DNA from: Halanaerobiaceae bacterium
GTDB lineage: Bacteria; Bacillota_F; Halanaerobiia; Halanaerobiales; CSSED10-376
Reading direction: 5' to 3'
Length of the DNA stretch: 10,645 bases
NCBI GenBank assembly: GCA_003557445.1
Contig: PWOK01000076.1
Span: forward strand, 1-10,645
Below the pieces are notes generated by a model. That model was not told the DNA's origin. It did no database searches and saw only the letters and a program-made list of their open reading frames with translations. The position numbers and the translations under genes were made by a program. Positions 1-7,161 of this stretch are shown one piece after another; position 1 is the stretch's first letter; every line of letters starts with the position of its first letter.

Positions 1-251
1 ATATCATATAATCCCTGTTATATCAACAAATCAAAGGATTTTAATGTGATTATTTTAATATAAATTATTCATAATTATTTAACAAAAAAGGAAAATGTTT
101 TAGGCTTTTTGTGGTCAAACCTATTATAAATTATATTTTTAATTCTGTCAATTTAAGATCTGGTTATCTCATGGATATATAGAAAACATTTTAAAGACTA
201 TTAATCTTTGCTTAATTATCTTTCTTTTCCATATTTTAATTTTTTTACTGT
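1..251. other. AT-rich intergenic stretch downstream of the glycosidase operon
   Basis: No gene is visible on either strand. The stretch is very AT-rich and lies beyond the stop codon of the small glycosidase. I looked for a terminator for that gene. Only weak inverted repeats are present (AAAGA/TCTTT around 193-209, and a bulged TAGG/CCTA pair around 101-123), and neither is followed by a convincing T-run on the minus strand, so none is called. A TATAAT hexamer at 7-12 on the plus strand has no visible -35 because the window starts there. Confidence 0.5.
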
Positions 252-1517
252 TTATATTTCTTTCAGATTAACTTTTTTTTCAATTTTTTCTCCATTTCTT
301 AAATAAATTATACCTTTAAATTCCTCATTTTCTGACTTAAATTCAATACCTCTCTGTTCAAAGGAATTTATATAATAAAGGGTGTGTGGAGCTTCATAAG
401 CAGTATAAATTAAATCTCCATCAAGATAAAAATCTACATAATCAATTTTTTCCGGATATAAAGCTGATACCCTCGGCCATCTTTTTCCCTGATATTCCAT
501 ATCTGATTCAAATCCCTGTAAAAAAAATTGTTTTTCCGGTGGGATAGCTGGTACTTCAATTCCAATCCCTAAAGCCATTCTTTGAGCAAAATATCTATCT
601 TCTCCCTCAGTTATTCCCCAGTCAGTTGGTGGTTCCTGTTTGGTCATATTATTATAATAACCCCAGGAAGAATAAGTATTAAAAGCCACCTCCAGTTGAT
701 CAATTTTTTGAGAATCTTCATTACAGACAATTGGTTTATCCGGACACCATTTTTTAATTTTTTTTACCAGGTTATAATATTGCTGTCGGGAACAGTCATT
801 TCCATGTATTAATATATAATCACTGGCTTTAGCTACTTTTTCGTTAGTACTGTTTCCTGTCCTGCTGGCACTTACAGGAATTCCACCCGATTCTTTCCGG
901 GCCAGCTCAATTAATTGTACCATTCCTTCCGGTTCTGTAAGTATCGAATGTGGTTTGGCTATATTATGTTCATTTACTACTTCTATTAATATATTATTAA
1001 ATTTACCTTTTTTAAGGAATTTAGAGGCAGTAATAACAGCATTTTTTACAGCCTGTTCATCCTGTAAACGTGGTGTTTGTCCGGGATAAAAATAACTGAC
1101 AATTACCACCATACCCAATTGATCTGCAGCCTCAATTAAACGCTGCATCCGGTCCCTATATGCAGGATCAATGCTTTTTCCATCTGCTCCAAAAGGATTA
1201 TTTTCAATGCTGGAATTATCTATAGTATAAAAAGGACCACCACCCTGAAAACCCACTGTAAATGCCCTCAAACCATAATCATACCATTCCGGTAAAGCTG
1301 CAATTAATTTATCAGTATTTTTATCAGGATCCCATTCACTTTCTCCAAAACGGGCAAAACGATCGGGATCTGCCTGATCATCAAAAACACCCTGTATAAA
1401 TCTGGCATTCATCAACAAACCATGAACTTCTGGATTACTGTTCTCAATTTTTGAATAAGTTTTTTGATTATTAATTAAAAAACTCTCATTTTTAATACTG
1501 ACTTTTGTTTTAGACAT
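252..1517 (-). CDS. Clan GH-A-like glycoside hydrolase with C-terminal Ig-like domain, family unassigned
   Basis: This 421-residue protein has the layout of a retaining (beta/alpha)8 glycosidase. The strand-4 signature IEVVNEHN gives a probable acid/base Asn182-Glu183, and KPIVCNED places a probable nucleophile at Glu267. The N-terminal barrel carries Trp/Tyr-rich loops (PEWYDYGLRAF, about 76-86) and the segment VIVSYFYPGQTPR (138-150). From about residue 330 a small beta-sandwich follows, with the VDFYLDGDLIYTAYEAPHTL pattern typical of Ig-like modules attached to glycosidases. There is no signal peptide or membrane segment, so a cytoplasmic enzyme is likely. The ATG is preceded by AAGGAG at a 9-base spacing. 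The gene starts 32 bases after the stop of the GH2 gene and has no promoter of its own, so the two are probably co-transcribed and may act on the same oligosaccharide. The clan is inferred from the two glutamate motifs; substrate and CAZy family are unknown. An inactive relative is unlikely because both glutamates are in place. Confidence 0.75.
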   Translation of the reverse strand: MSKTKVSIKNESFLINNQKTYSKIENSNPEVHGLLMNARFIQGVFDDQADPDRFARFGESEWDPDKNTDKLIAALPEWYDYGLRAFTVGFQGGGPFYTIDNSSIENNPFGADGKSIDPAYRDRMQRLIEAADQLGMVVIVSYFYPGQTPRLQDEQAVKNAVITASKFLKKGKFNNILIEVVNEHNIAKPHSILTEPEGMVQLIELARKESGGIPVSASRTGNSTNEKVAKASDYILIHGNDCSRQQYYNLVKKIKKWCPDKPIVCNEDSQKIDQLEVAFNTYSSWGYYNNMTKQEPPTDWGITEGEDRYFAQRMALGIGIEVPAIPPEKQFFLQGFESDMEYQGKRWPRVSALYPEKIDYVDFYLDGDLIYTAYEAPHTLYYINSFEQRGIEFKSENEEFKGIIYLRNGEKIEKKVNLKEI

Positions 1518-1549
1518 TATTAAATTCTCCTTTTAAATAAAATTTATTT

Positions 1550-4500
1550 TTACACTGGTTGCAAATAAACCGTAAATTCTTCAACTCCAGGAAAAACTCT
1601 GTATTTATTTAAAACTGAAATAGCACTTCCTCCTAATCCTGACACTCTGTGATCAATATTCAAAGTAATATAATCAGATTGATGCAATTGGAATATATAA
1701 TTGGCTCTGCTTAAATTATCTGTTGTGAATTTATGTACACTTATATTTATAAGTTTTTCTCCAGATATCCTTAAACCCCTCCCATTTTTATCAGTTAATA
1801 ATAACCACCTGACATCCGTTTTGTTTCCATAATCCTCAGGCACCAGGTATGGCTGATATTCATTATCAACAGTATTTTGATATATCCCGATTCTGGCTCC
1901 TGTTTTACGATCAGGATAATTTTCAAAGGGACCACGGCCAAACCATTTCAGGTGTTTATAATTATTGGGTAAAAGCATTTTTAAACCAATTTTAGGAATC
2001 CAGTGTGGAAAACTACCATGTGGTATAACCTTTACTTTAAGTTTGATTTCACCATTACCATTTATAAAGTAATTATAAAACACTTTAAATCCAGTATAAT
2101 AATTACTGGCAGCAGCAGTACTTTCAATTTTTATTTTGATCAGAGATTTTTTCTTTTGAATACTAATGTCATCTACTTCATTTTTAAGTCTATTTAATCC
2201 TGTTGTTAGCCAGCCATTAGCAACATTATCACCAAGTCCTTCTTTTTTAGGACTTATTTCAGGAATACTACTTAAAGCCCACTCGTCAAGTTCATTGGCT
2301 ACTGGAGCACGCCAGACATTAAATAAAGGCCCATGATTTAAAAATATCCGATCATCAAAAAATGCTTTATCCAGCAATCCAGTATTTTTATTAAATTCAT
2401 AAGTAAAATTATCTCCTTTAACCACAATTAATTCCTCTGAGACTTCACATTTTATCTCCTTTTTACTATCAATAAATATTTTTCTCTTTTTTAGATTAAG
2501 GGTTTCAGGCATTTTGAACTGTGACCAGGCAACCTGATGACCTTTTTCAGCCCATTTTGTACTTTCTTTTAATTTAAATTGAATTAATAAAAAGGTTTCC
2601 CCTTTCAGTCCAGTGCTATCAAGTGGTATTTGTACTCTTTTTTTATGTGTGGGTTTAATATCCAGATTTAATTTTCCCTGCTGTATGGCCATTTCTCCAT
2701 CAGTTAACTGCCAGCAAACATCCAGATTTTCTAGGTTTATAAAATGAAAAAGGTTGGTTATTTCTATTATACCTTTCCCCAGATCCACTTTTTCTATCTT
2801 TACAGGCTGTGCTGATTTTTTTACCTGCCATAGTGCCGGCTTTATTGATCTGTCGGGCCAGACCAGACCATAAGGCCTTGCCCCAATACCCAGTGAATAA
2901 AAGTCACCTTTTTCTTCACTTTTTTCAAAATCCAGCCATAATTTTGCTTTTTCTTTTAATGACTTATCATTATTTTTAAGCAGATCAACAGATACTGCCT
3001 GATCAAATATTCTAACTCCACCAACAATAGCCTCACATATTGAACCCTCATGCTGTTGTCCATGAATTTCAGCATTTCTGCCTATATTAACCTGAAAAGG
3101 ACTATCAAGAAGTTTCTGCCGACATTTCTTTTCACCATACAATTTTCCATCAATATATAATTTCAATTTTTCACCATCATAAATACCAATTAAACAATGC
3201 CAGTTATTATACCAGTTATCAGGTGTATCAACCTTAACTGAAACTTTTTTATCCCCATATACATAAAACTCCAGTTGATCCTCGGTACTCTGAATTAAGC
3301 CATACTGATGACTACCTTTAGTTAGAAAAGAACCATCTCCACTCCAGCCAGTCGGTTTCACCTCTAAAAAGAGAGTAAGTTTATTTCCAGTTATATCTAA
3401 CTCCGGATCACGGTAAACTTCCACCCAGTCATCATGGCCACTCAGGGCTACAGCTTTACCTTTTTCTGTTGAAACAAGCCTGGCTGTACCCATTAAATTA
3501 CACATAATATTAGCAGGTGAATGGTCAGGTATTATAATAATTTTTTTCTTAATTCCAGGACTGACCCAGTCCCAGATAGCACCTCCGGTTAAACATGGAT
3601 ATTTGTAAATCAAATCCCAGTATTCATCCAGTCCTCCCAGACCATTACCAGCTGCAGATAAATACTCATCCATAAAAGAAGGACGGGGATCATCATTTTC
3701 GGAAACTTTTCCAAATCTATGTTCCAGTGTATAGGGTTTTAAATAACGGGGACCAACAATATCCTCACATTTAATCGGATTATTTTTAGGATTTTCATCT
3801 AAATTTCCTCCATATAACCAGCCTGGACGAGATGGATCTATTTTTTTGCCTTCTTTAATAATAGAACATATATTATCTCCCCAACCACTTTCATTTCCTG
3901 CACTCAAGATTATTATTGAAGGATGATTGCGATCCCTATAGACCATTTTTTTCATTCGATCCAGATACTGTTCTTTCCATTCCTTTTTATCAGATAAATA
4001 TTCATTGGCATGGGCTTCATCTCCGGTTTCATCTATAATATAAAGTCCAATTTCATCTGCCAGTTCCAGGTATTCCGGGTTGGGGGGATAATGACTGGTC
4101 CTTACACAATTAATGTTAAATTTTTTCATTAAAGTCAGGTCTTTTCTCATTGTTTCTACATCCATCATTCTTCCTGTTTCCGGGTGCTGCATATGACTGT
4201 TAACACCATTTAATTTAACAGTTACACCATTAACATATATAGCCTGATTTTTTATCTCCACCTCTCTAAAACCAATTCTGTTACTAACAATTTCTTTTAC
4301 CTCTCCCCTGCTATCCAGCAATTTCAAAATAAGAGTATAGAGATAGGGCTTCTCTGCAGACCATTTTTCAGGCTTTTCCACAACTTCAGATAACTTCAAA
4401 ATTTTAGTTTGTTCTGAAACAGGTAATTTAAATCCGATCTTTACCGGCTCATTAAATACTTTGTTTTTATTAGAATCAATAAGTTCGACCTGAAAATTAT

Positions 4501-5263
4501 AATTCTCTGAAATATTTTTTGAATAATTTTTGATTTTAGCATCAACTTTCAAAACTGAATCACGGTAATCCCCATCAAATTCAGTTCTAACAAAAAAATC
4601 CTGAATATGAACTTCTGGAACAGCCATTAGATATACATTTCTATATATCCCCGATAAACGCCACATATCCTGACATTCAAGATATGTTCCATCACAGTAT
4701 CTCAGAACCCTTACAGCAATTTTGTTTTCACCTTTAACCAAATAGTCCGTAATATCATATTCTGCCGGTTCCATACCTCCCTGATTATATCCTACTTTTT
4801 GACCATTAATCCAGACATATGAAGCAGATTTTATCCCCTCAAAATGCAAAAATATTTTCTTTTTCTGCCAGTCATCGGGTAAATAGAAAGAACGAATATA
4901 AGAACCGGTGGGATTATAATTTTCAGGAATATTCGGGGGATCTGAAGGAAAAGTATGAGGAACATTTCTAAACATGGGATGTCCATATCCTTCCATTTGC
5001 CAGTTTGAAGGAACCTTTATTTTATCCCAGTCTGTATAATCAAAATCATTTTCATAAAAGTTTTGTGGTGCCTCTTTTACATTTTCACTCCATTTAAATT
5101 TCCAGTAACCATTTAAAGAAAAATAATTTGGGGATTTTTTTATATCATTATTCAAAGCCTGTTCTTCAGTTTCATAAGGAATCAAAATAGTATGGGGTTC
5201 TGTCTGATTAATATTAAAAACAGAAGGATTCTGCCAGTCTAAAGATTTCTTGTTTTTATTCAA
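1550..5263 (-). CDS. GH2 beta-galactosidase-like enzyme with LamG insertion
   Basis: Residue numbers count from the TTG start chosen here (1237 residues). Domain order follows E. coli LacZ: sugar-binding jelly roll (about 45-215, with DGTYLECQDMW), Ig-like domain (220-335), (beta/alpha)8 barrel (340-600), then beta-sandwich domains to the end (about 810-1237). Catalytic features are visible: His357, SHYP His391, Glu416/His418 (DEAH, metal ligands in LacZ), acid/base Glu458 in SAGNESGWG, Tyr507 and nucleophile Glu533 in FMDEYLSAAGNGLGG. A LamG/concanavalin-like module (about 600-765) interrupts the end of the barrel, between IWDWVSPG and YGLVWPDR, making the protein some 200 residues longer than LacZ. 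LacZ His540 aligns with Ser and Asn604 with Tyr, so the sugar may not be plain galactose. No signal peptide is seen, suggesting cytoplasmic action. It precedes the small glycosidase by 32 bases. The family call is secure; the substrate is not. Confidence 0.9.
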   Translation of the reverse strand: MNKNKKSLDWQNPSVFNINQTEPHTILIPYETEEQALNNDIKKSPNYFSLNGYWKFKWSENVKEAPQNFYENDFDYTDWDKIKVPSNWQMEGYGHPMFRNVPHTFPSDPPNIPENYNPTGSYIRSFYLPDDWQKKKIFLHFEGIKSASYVWINGQKVGYNQGGMEPAEYDITDYLVKGENKIAVRVLRYCDGTYLECQDMWRLSGIYRNVYLMAVPEVHIQDFFVRTEFDGDYRDSVLKVDAKIKNYSKNISENYNFQVELIDSNKNKVFNEPVKIGFKLPVSEQTKILKLSEVVEKPEKWSAEKPYLYTLILKLLDSRGEVKEIVSNRIGFREVEIKNQAIYVNGVTVKLNGVNSHMQHPETGRMMDVETMRKDLTLMKKFNINCVRTSHYPPNPEYLELADEIGLYIIDETGDEAHANEYLSDKKEWKEQYLDRMKKMVYRDRNHPSIIILSAGNESGWGDNICSIIKEGKKIDPSRPGWLYGGNLDENPKNNPIKCEDIVGPRYLKPYTLEHRFGKVSENDDPRPSFMDEYLSAAGNGLGGLDEYWDLIYKYPCLTGGAIWDWVSPGIKKKIIIIPDHSPANIMCNLMGTARLVSTEKGKAVALSGHDDWVEVYRDPELDITGNKLTLFLEVKPTGWSGDGSFLTKGSHQYGLIQSTEDQLEFYVYGDKKVSVKVDTPDNWYNNWHCLIGIYDGEKLKLYIDGKLYGEKKCRQKLLDSPFQVNIGRNAEIHGQQHEGSICEAIVGGVRIFDQAVSVDLLKNNDKSLKEKAKLWLDFEKSEEKGDFYSLGIGARPYGLVWPDRSIKPALWQVKKSAQPVKIEKVDLGKGIIEITNLFHFINLENLDVCWQLTDGEMAIQQGKLNLDIKPTHKKRVQIPLDSTGLKGETFLLIQFKLKESTKWAEKGHQVAWSQFKMPETLNLKKRKIFIDSKKEIKCEVSEELIVVKGDNFTYEFNKNTGLLDKAFFDDRIFLNHGPLFNVWRAPVANELDEWALSSIPEISPKKEGLGDNVANGWLTTGLNRLKNEVDDISIQKKKSLIKIKIESTAAASNYYTGFKVFYNYFINGNGEIKLKVKVIPHGSFPHWIPKIGLKMLLPNNYKHLKWFGRGPFENYPDRKTGARIGIYQNTVDNEYQPYLVPEDYGNKTDVRWLLLTDKNGRGLRISGEKLINISVHKFTTDNLSRANYIFQLHQSDYITLNIDHRVSGLGGSAISVLNKYRVFPGVEEFTVYLQPV

Positions 5264-5273
5264 AATAAAAAAG

Positions 5274-5278
5274 CCTCC
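5274..5278 (-). promoter_or_regulatory. Ribosome binding site that fixes a TTG start for the GH2 gene
   Basis: GGAGG lies 10 bases upstream of an in-frame TTG at 5263-5261. The reading frame is open further, to a TTG at 5284, but that codon lies upstream of the GGAGG and has no Shine-Dalgarno sequence of its own. The ATG at 5280 overlaps GGAGG and is out of frame. Starting at 5263 gives an N-terminus MNKNKKSLDWQNP, which lines up with the N-terminal DWENP region of LacZ. Confidence 0.7.
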
Positions 5279-5324
5279 ATTCAATTTTTTCTATTTAATT
5301 TTTTTAAAATATGTAATAATAAAT

Positions 5325-5349
5325 TAGGGCAGAATTAATATCTGCCCTA
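5325..5349 (-). terminator. Hairpin after the peroxiredoxin gene, probable terminator
   Basis: A perfect 8-base stem TAGGGCAG/CTGCCCTA encloses a 9-base AT-rich loop, 9 bases beyond the peroxiredoxin stop codon. On the minus strand it is followed by AATTTATTATT, a broken T-rich tract, so termination may be partial. No clear promoter lies between this hairpin and the GH2 gene, so read-through may be how GH2 is transcribed. Confidence 0.6.
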
Positions 5350-5358
5350 TAAGTTTTA

Positions 5359-5823
5359 TTATTTATCAAATTTTTTAACAATTGATATTACTTCATCTAT
5401 ATCAGGCAATTCAGAGGGATCATATACTTTAACCCATAAAACTTTTCCTTTTTCATCAAGAAGAATATTTGCTCTTTTAGAAAAACCTGCATTTTCCAGA
5501 TAAATACCCAGTTCCCTGGCTAATTGTCCTTTAGGGTGAAAATCTGAAAGTATTTTTATATTTTTCAATTCCAGACTTTCAGCCCATGCAGCCTTAGAGG
5601 GTTGAGCATCTACACTAATACCTAAAGGAACAATATTCATTTCCTCAAATTGTTTATAATTATCATCTAAATCTCGCATCTGTGTAGCACAAACTGATGT
5701 AAAAGCCAGTGGATGAAAGGATAATAATACTTTTTTTCCATCAAAGTCAGTTAAATTATTTTCTTTTTCATATTGATCAATCAAATTAAAACCTTTAATA
5801 TTTTCACCTTTTTTTACAACCAT
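5359..5823 (-). CDS. Peroxiredoxin, one-cysteine AhpE/bacterioferritin-comigratory type
   Basis: This is a thiol peroxidase of the AhpC/TSA thioredoxin-fold superfamily that reduces hydrogen peroxide or organic peroxides in the cytoplasm. The active-site motif PLAFTSVC (P-x3-T-x2-C) puts the peroxidatic cysteine at residue 45, with Pro38 and Thr42 around it and the supporting Arg117 in SKRANILLD. It is the only cysteine in the protein, so recycling must use an external thiol. Length (154 residues) is normal for the family. The frame is open to a GTG at 5832, but that codon overlaps the Shine-Dalgarno GGGAG. The ATG at 5823, 8 bases after GGGAG, is the better start. A TATAAT at 5896-5901 (minus) could be its -10, but no good -35 is seen. 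It has hairpins on both sides and is probably transcribed alone. Its place among sugar genes may be chance. Confidence 0.88.
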   Translation of the reverse strand: MVVKKGENIKGFNLIDQYEKENNLTDFDGKKVLLSFHPLAFTSVCATQMRDLDDNYKQFEEMNIVPLGISVDAQPSKAAWAESLELKNIKILSDFHPKGQLARELGIYLENAGFSKRANILLDEKGKVLWVKVYDPSELPDIDEVISIVKKFDK

Positions 5824-5845
5824 CTTTATCACTCCCTCATTTAAG

Positions 5846-5862
5846 TTTTAATTAAATTAAAA
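5846..5862. promoter_or_regulatory. Perfect inverted repeat in the peroxiredoxin leader, possible operator
   Basis: TTTTAATTAAATTAAAA is a perfect 7-3-7 inverted repeat just upstream of the peroxiredoxin ribosome binding site and downstream of a -10-like TATAAT at 5896-5901. Its position suits a repressor site. PerR boxes are AT-rich palindromes of similar arm length, but their spacing is 7-1-7 and this is not a match. In such AT-rich sequence a chance palindrome is quite possible. Confidence 0.25.
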
Positions 5863-6018
5863 TATAAAAGTAATTGATCCTTTTATTCTTTGTATATTAT
5901 AGTTTTTTATACTTTTATCATATTTTACAATCACAAAAAATTATGTTAATTGGTTTACAGATTTTTATTTAAACAGTCTAACCCCTTAATAATTCGGTTA
6001 TTTTATTTACATAATTAT

Positions 6019-6054
6019 TTTACCCACCAGGAGTTTTTAATCCTGATGGTTAAA
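6019..6054 (-). terminator. Stem-loop downstream of the aldo/keto reductase gene
   Basis: A 14-base stem with an 8-base loop lies 24 bases beyond the aldo/keto reductase stop. On the minus strand it has one mismatch and one G-U pair (core CCATCAGGA/TCCTGGTGG); the plus-strand version has two mismatches, so the minus strand is the better transcript. No T-run follows it, so it may be a 3'-end stabilising hairpin or an inefficient terminator. It separates the reductase from the peroxiredoxin gene. Confidence 0.45.
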
Positions 6055-6077
6055 GGATATCTTTAAAAATTTGTTTC

Positions 6078-7049
6078 CTATTTAATTTCCTCAAGTCTGT
6101 CAGTAGCAGGAGGGGGAGTAAAAGATAAACTGGAAATTTCCTCTCTCCATTCAGGTGTCATCTCAATCTCTAGAGCTCCAAGAGAACCTTCTAATTGTTC
6201 TAAATTACGGGCACCAATAATAGGAGCAGTTATAGCAGGATGTGATTTTACCCAGGCTACAGCAAGAGAAACCGGGTCAACTCCATGTTCTCTGGCATGC
6301 TGGGTAAATCTTTCTGCAATTTCAAAATATATATTTTCTCCATAACGTTTATTATACATATCATTATTAACTATTCTACCTTTATCAGGTTTTTTATCTT
6401 TACCATATTTACCTGTTAATAATCCTCCTCCCAGAGGACTATAAGATATAACCCCAAGGTTTTCTTTCCTGGCCATTGGCAATATTTCTACCTCTACCTG
6501 TCTTTTAACTAAATTATACATGGGTTGAATAACTTCAAAACGACTTAAATTTTTTCTCCTGGAAATACCCAGTGCTTTTTCAATCTGCCAGGCAGCCCAG
6601 TTACTTACTGCTGGATAAAGTATTTTACCCTGTCTGACCAGATCATCCATTGCTTTTAATGTTTCTTCTATAGCTGTTTTGGAATCAAACTGATGACAGA
6701 AATAAACATCAATATAATCAGTACCCAGACGTTGCAAACTTGCTTCTATCCCTTTCAGAATATGGCGACGTGATAAACCCTGTTTGTTGATATCCTCACC
6801 TGTTTTATTAAAAACTTTTGAAGTAAGTACTATTTCATCCCTACAATCTTTAATGCATTCACCAAGTATCTTTTCTGATCTTCCTTCATTGTAAATATCA
6901 GCTGTATCAAAAAAATTAATACCAACTTCTCGACAGCGTTTAAACATTGCCTTAGAGGTCTCTAGATCAGCATCACCACCGAAAGACATGGTTCCAAAAC
7001 ATAAGGTTGATACCTGAACCCCGGTTTTACCAAGTGTTGTATATTGCAT
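6078..7049 (-). CDS. Aldo/keto reductase, NADP-dependent oxidoreductase
   Basis: This 323-residue single-domain (beta/alpha)8 reductase would interconvert carbonyls and alcohols using NAD(P)H in the cytoplasm. The catalytic tetrad is complete: Asp48 and Tyr53 in FFDTADIYNEG, Lys78 in VLTSK, and His119 in VYFCHQ. Other family landmarks are the N-terminal LGKTGVQVSTLCFGTM, SNWAAWQI, YNLVKR, the cofactor-contact stretch SYSPLGGGLLTGKYG, and PIIGARNLEQLEGSLGAL near the C-terminus. The overall pattern is that of the YghZ/voltage-channel-beta-like branch often annotated as a general stress or sugar-aldehyde reductase. Start is supported by GGAGG 7 bases upstream of ATG. It has a strong own promoter and a downstream stem-loop, so it is probably a single-gene transcript. 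The physiological substrate cannot be told from sequence. A role on a sugar released by the neighbouring glycosidases is only a guess from context. Confidence 0.9.
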   Translation of the reverse strand: MQYTTLGKTGVQVSTLCFGTMSFGGDADLETSKAMFKRCREVGINFFDTADIYNEGRSEKILGECIKDCRDEIVLTSKVFNKTGEDINKQGLSRRHILKGIEASLQRLGTDYIDVYFCHQFDSKTAIEETLKAMDDLVRQGKILYPAVSNWAAWQIEKALGISRRKNLSRFEVIQPMYNLVKRQVEVEILPMARKENLGVISYSPLGGGLLTGKYGKDKKPDKGRIVNNDMYNKRYGENIYFEIAERFTQHAREHGVDPVSLAVAWVKSHPAITAPIIGARNLEQLEGSLGALEIEMTPEWREEISSLSFTPPPATDRLEEIK

Positions 7050-7106
7050 GATTTTACCTCCATTAAGTTTTTTTAATATAATCCCTTTTATTTATACCTC
7101 TTTTTG

Positions 7107-7135
7107 ATTATAGCATTAATTTTTATATGGTTCAA
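7107..7135 (-). promoter_or_regulatory. Sigma-A-type promoter of the aldo/keto reductase gene
   Basis: On the minus strand TTGAAC (7130-7135) and a perfect TATAAT (7107-7112) are separated by exactly 17 bases. Transcription would start near 7100, about 50 bases before the ATG. The -35 lies directly beside the terminator hairpin of the upstream gene. Confidence 0.75.
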
Positions 7136-7136
7136 G

Positions 7137-7161
7137 AAAATAGACTCCAGTTAAAGTCTAT
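7137..7161 (-). terminator. Terminator hairpin overlapping the stop codon of the 855-residue gene
   Basis: The stem ATAGACT/AGTCTAT (7140-7146 with 7155-7161) and an 8-base loop are followed on the minus strand by TTTTC. The TAG stop codon (7160-7158) lies inside the upstream arm, so a ribosome finishing translation would cover half of the hairpin. The stem is short and AT-rich, so its efficiency is uncertain. Confidence 0.5.

Noticed and set aside
101..209. Possible terminator for the glycosidase operon
   Set aside because: The inverted repeats are short or bulged, lie 40 to 150 bases past the stop and lack a T-run on the minus strand.
582..812. Open frame on the plus strand inside the small glycosidase gene
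   Set aside because: It lies wholly within a well-supported gene on the other strand, has no ribosome binding site and shows no recognisable protein features.
2003..2197. Open frame on the plus strand inside the GH2 gene
   Set aside because: Low-complexity Phe/Ile/Lys-rich translation that mirrors the AT-rich coding strand of a certain gene; no start signals.
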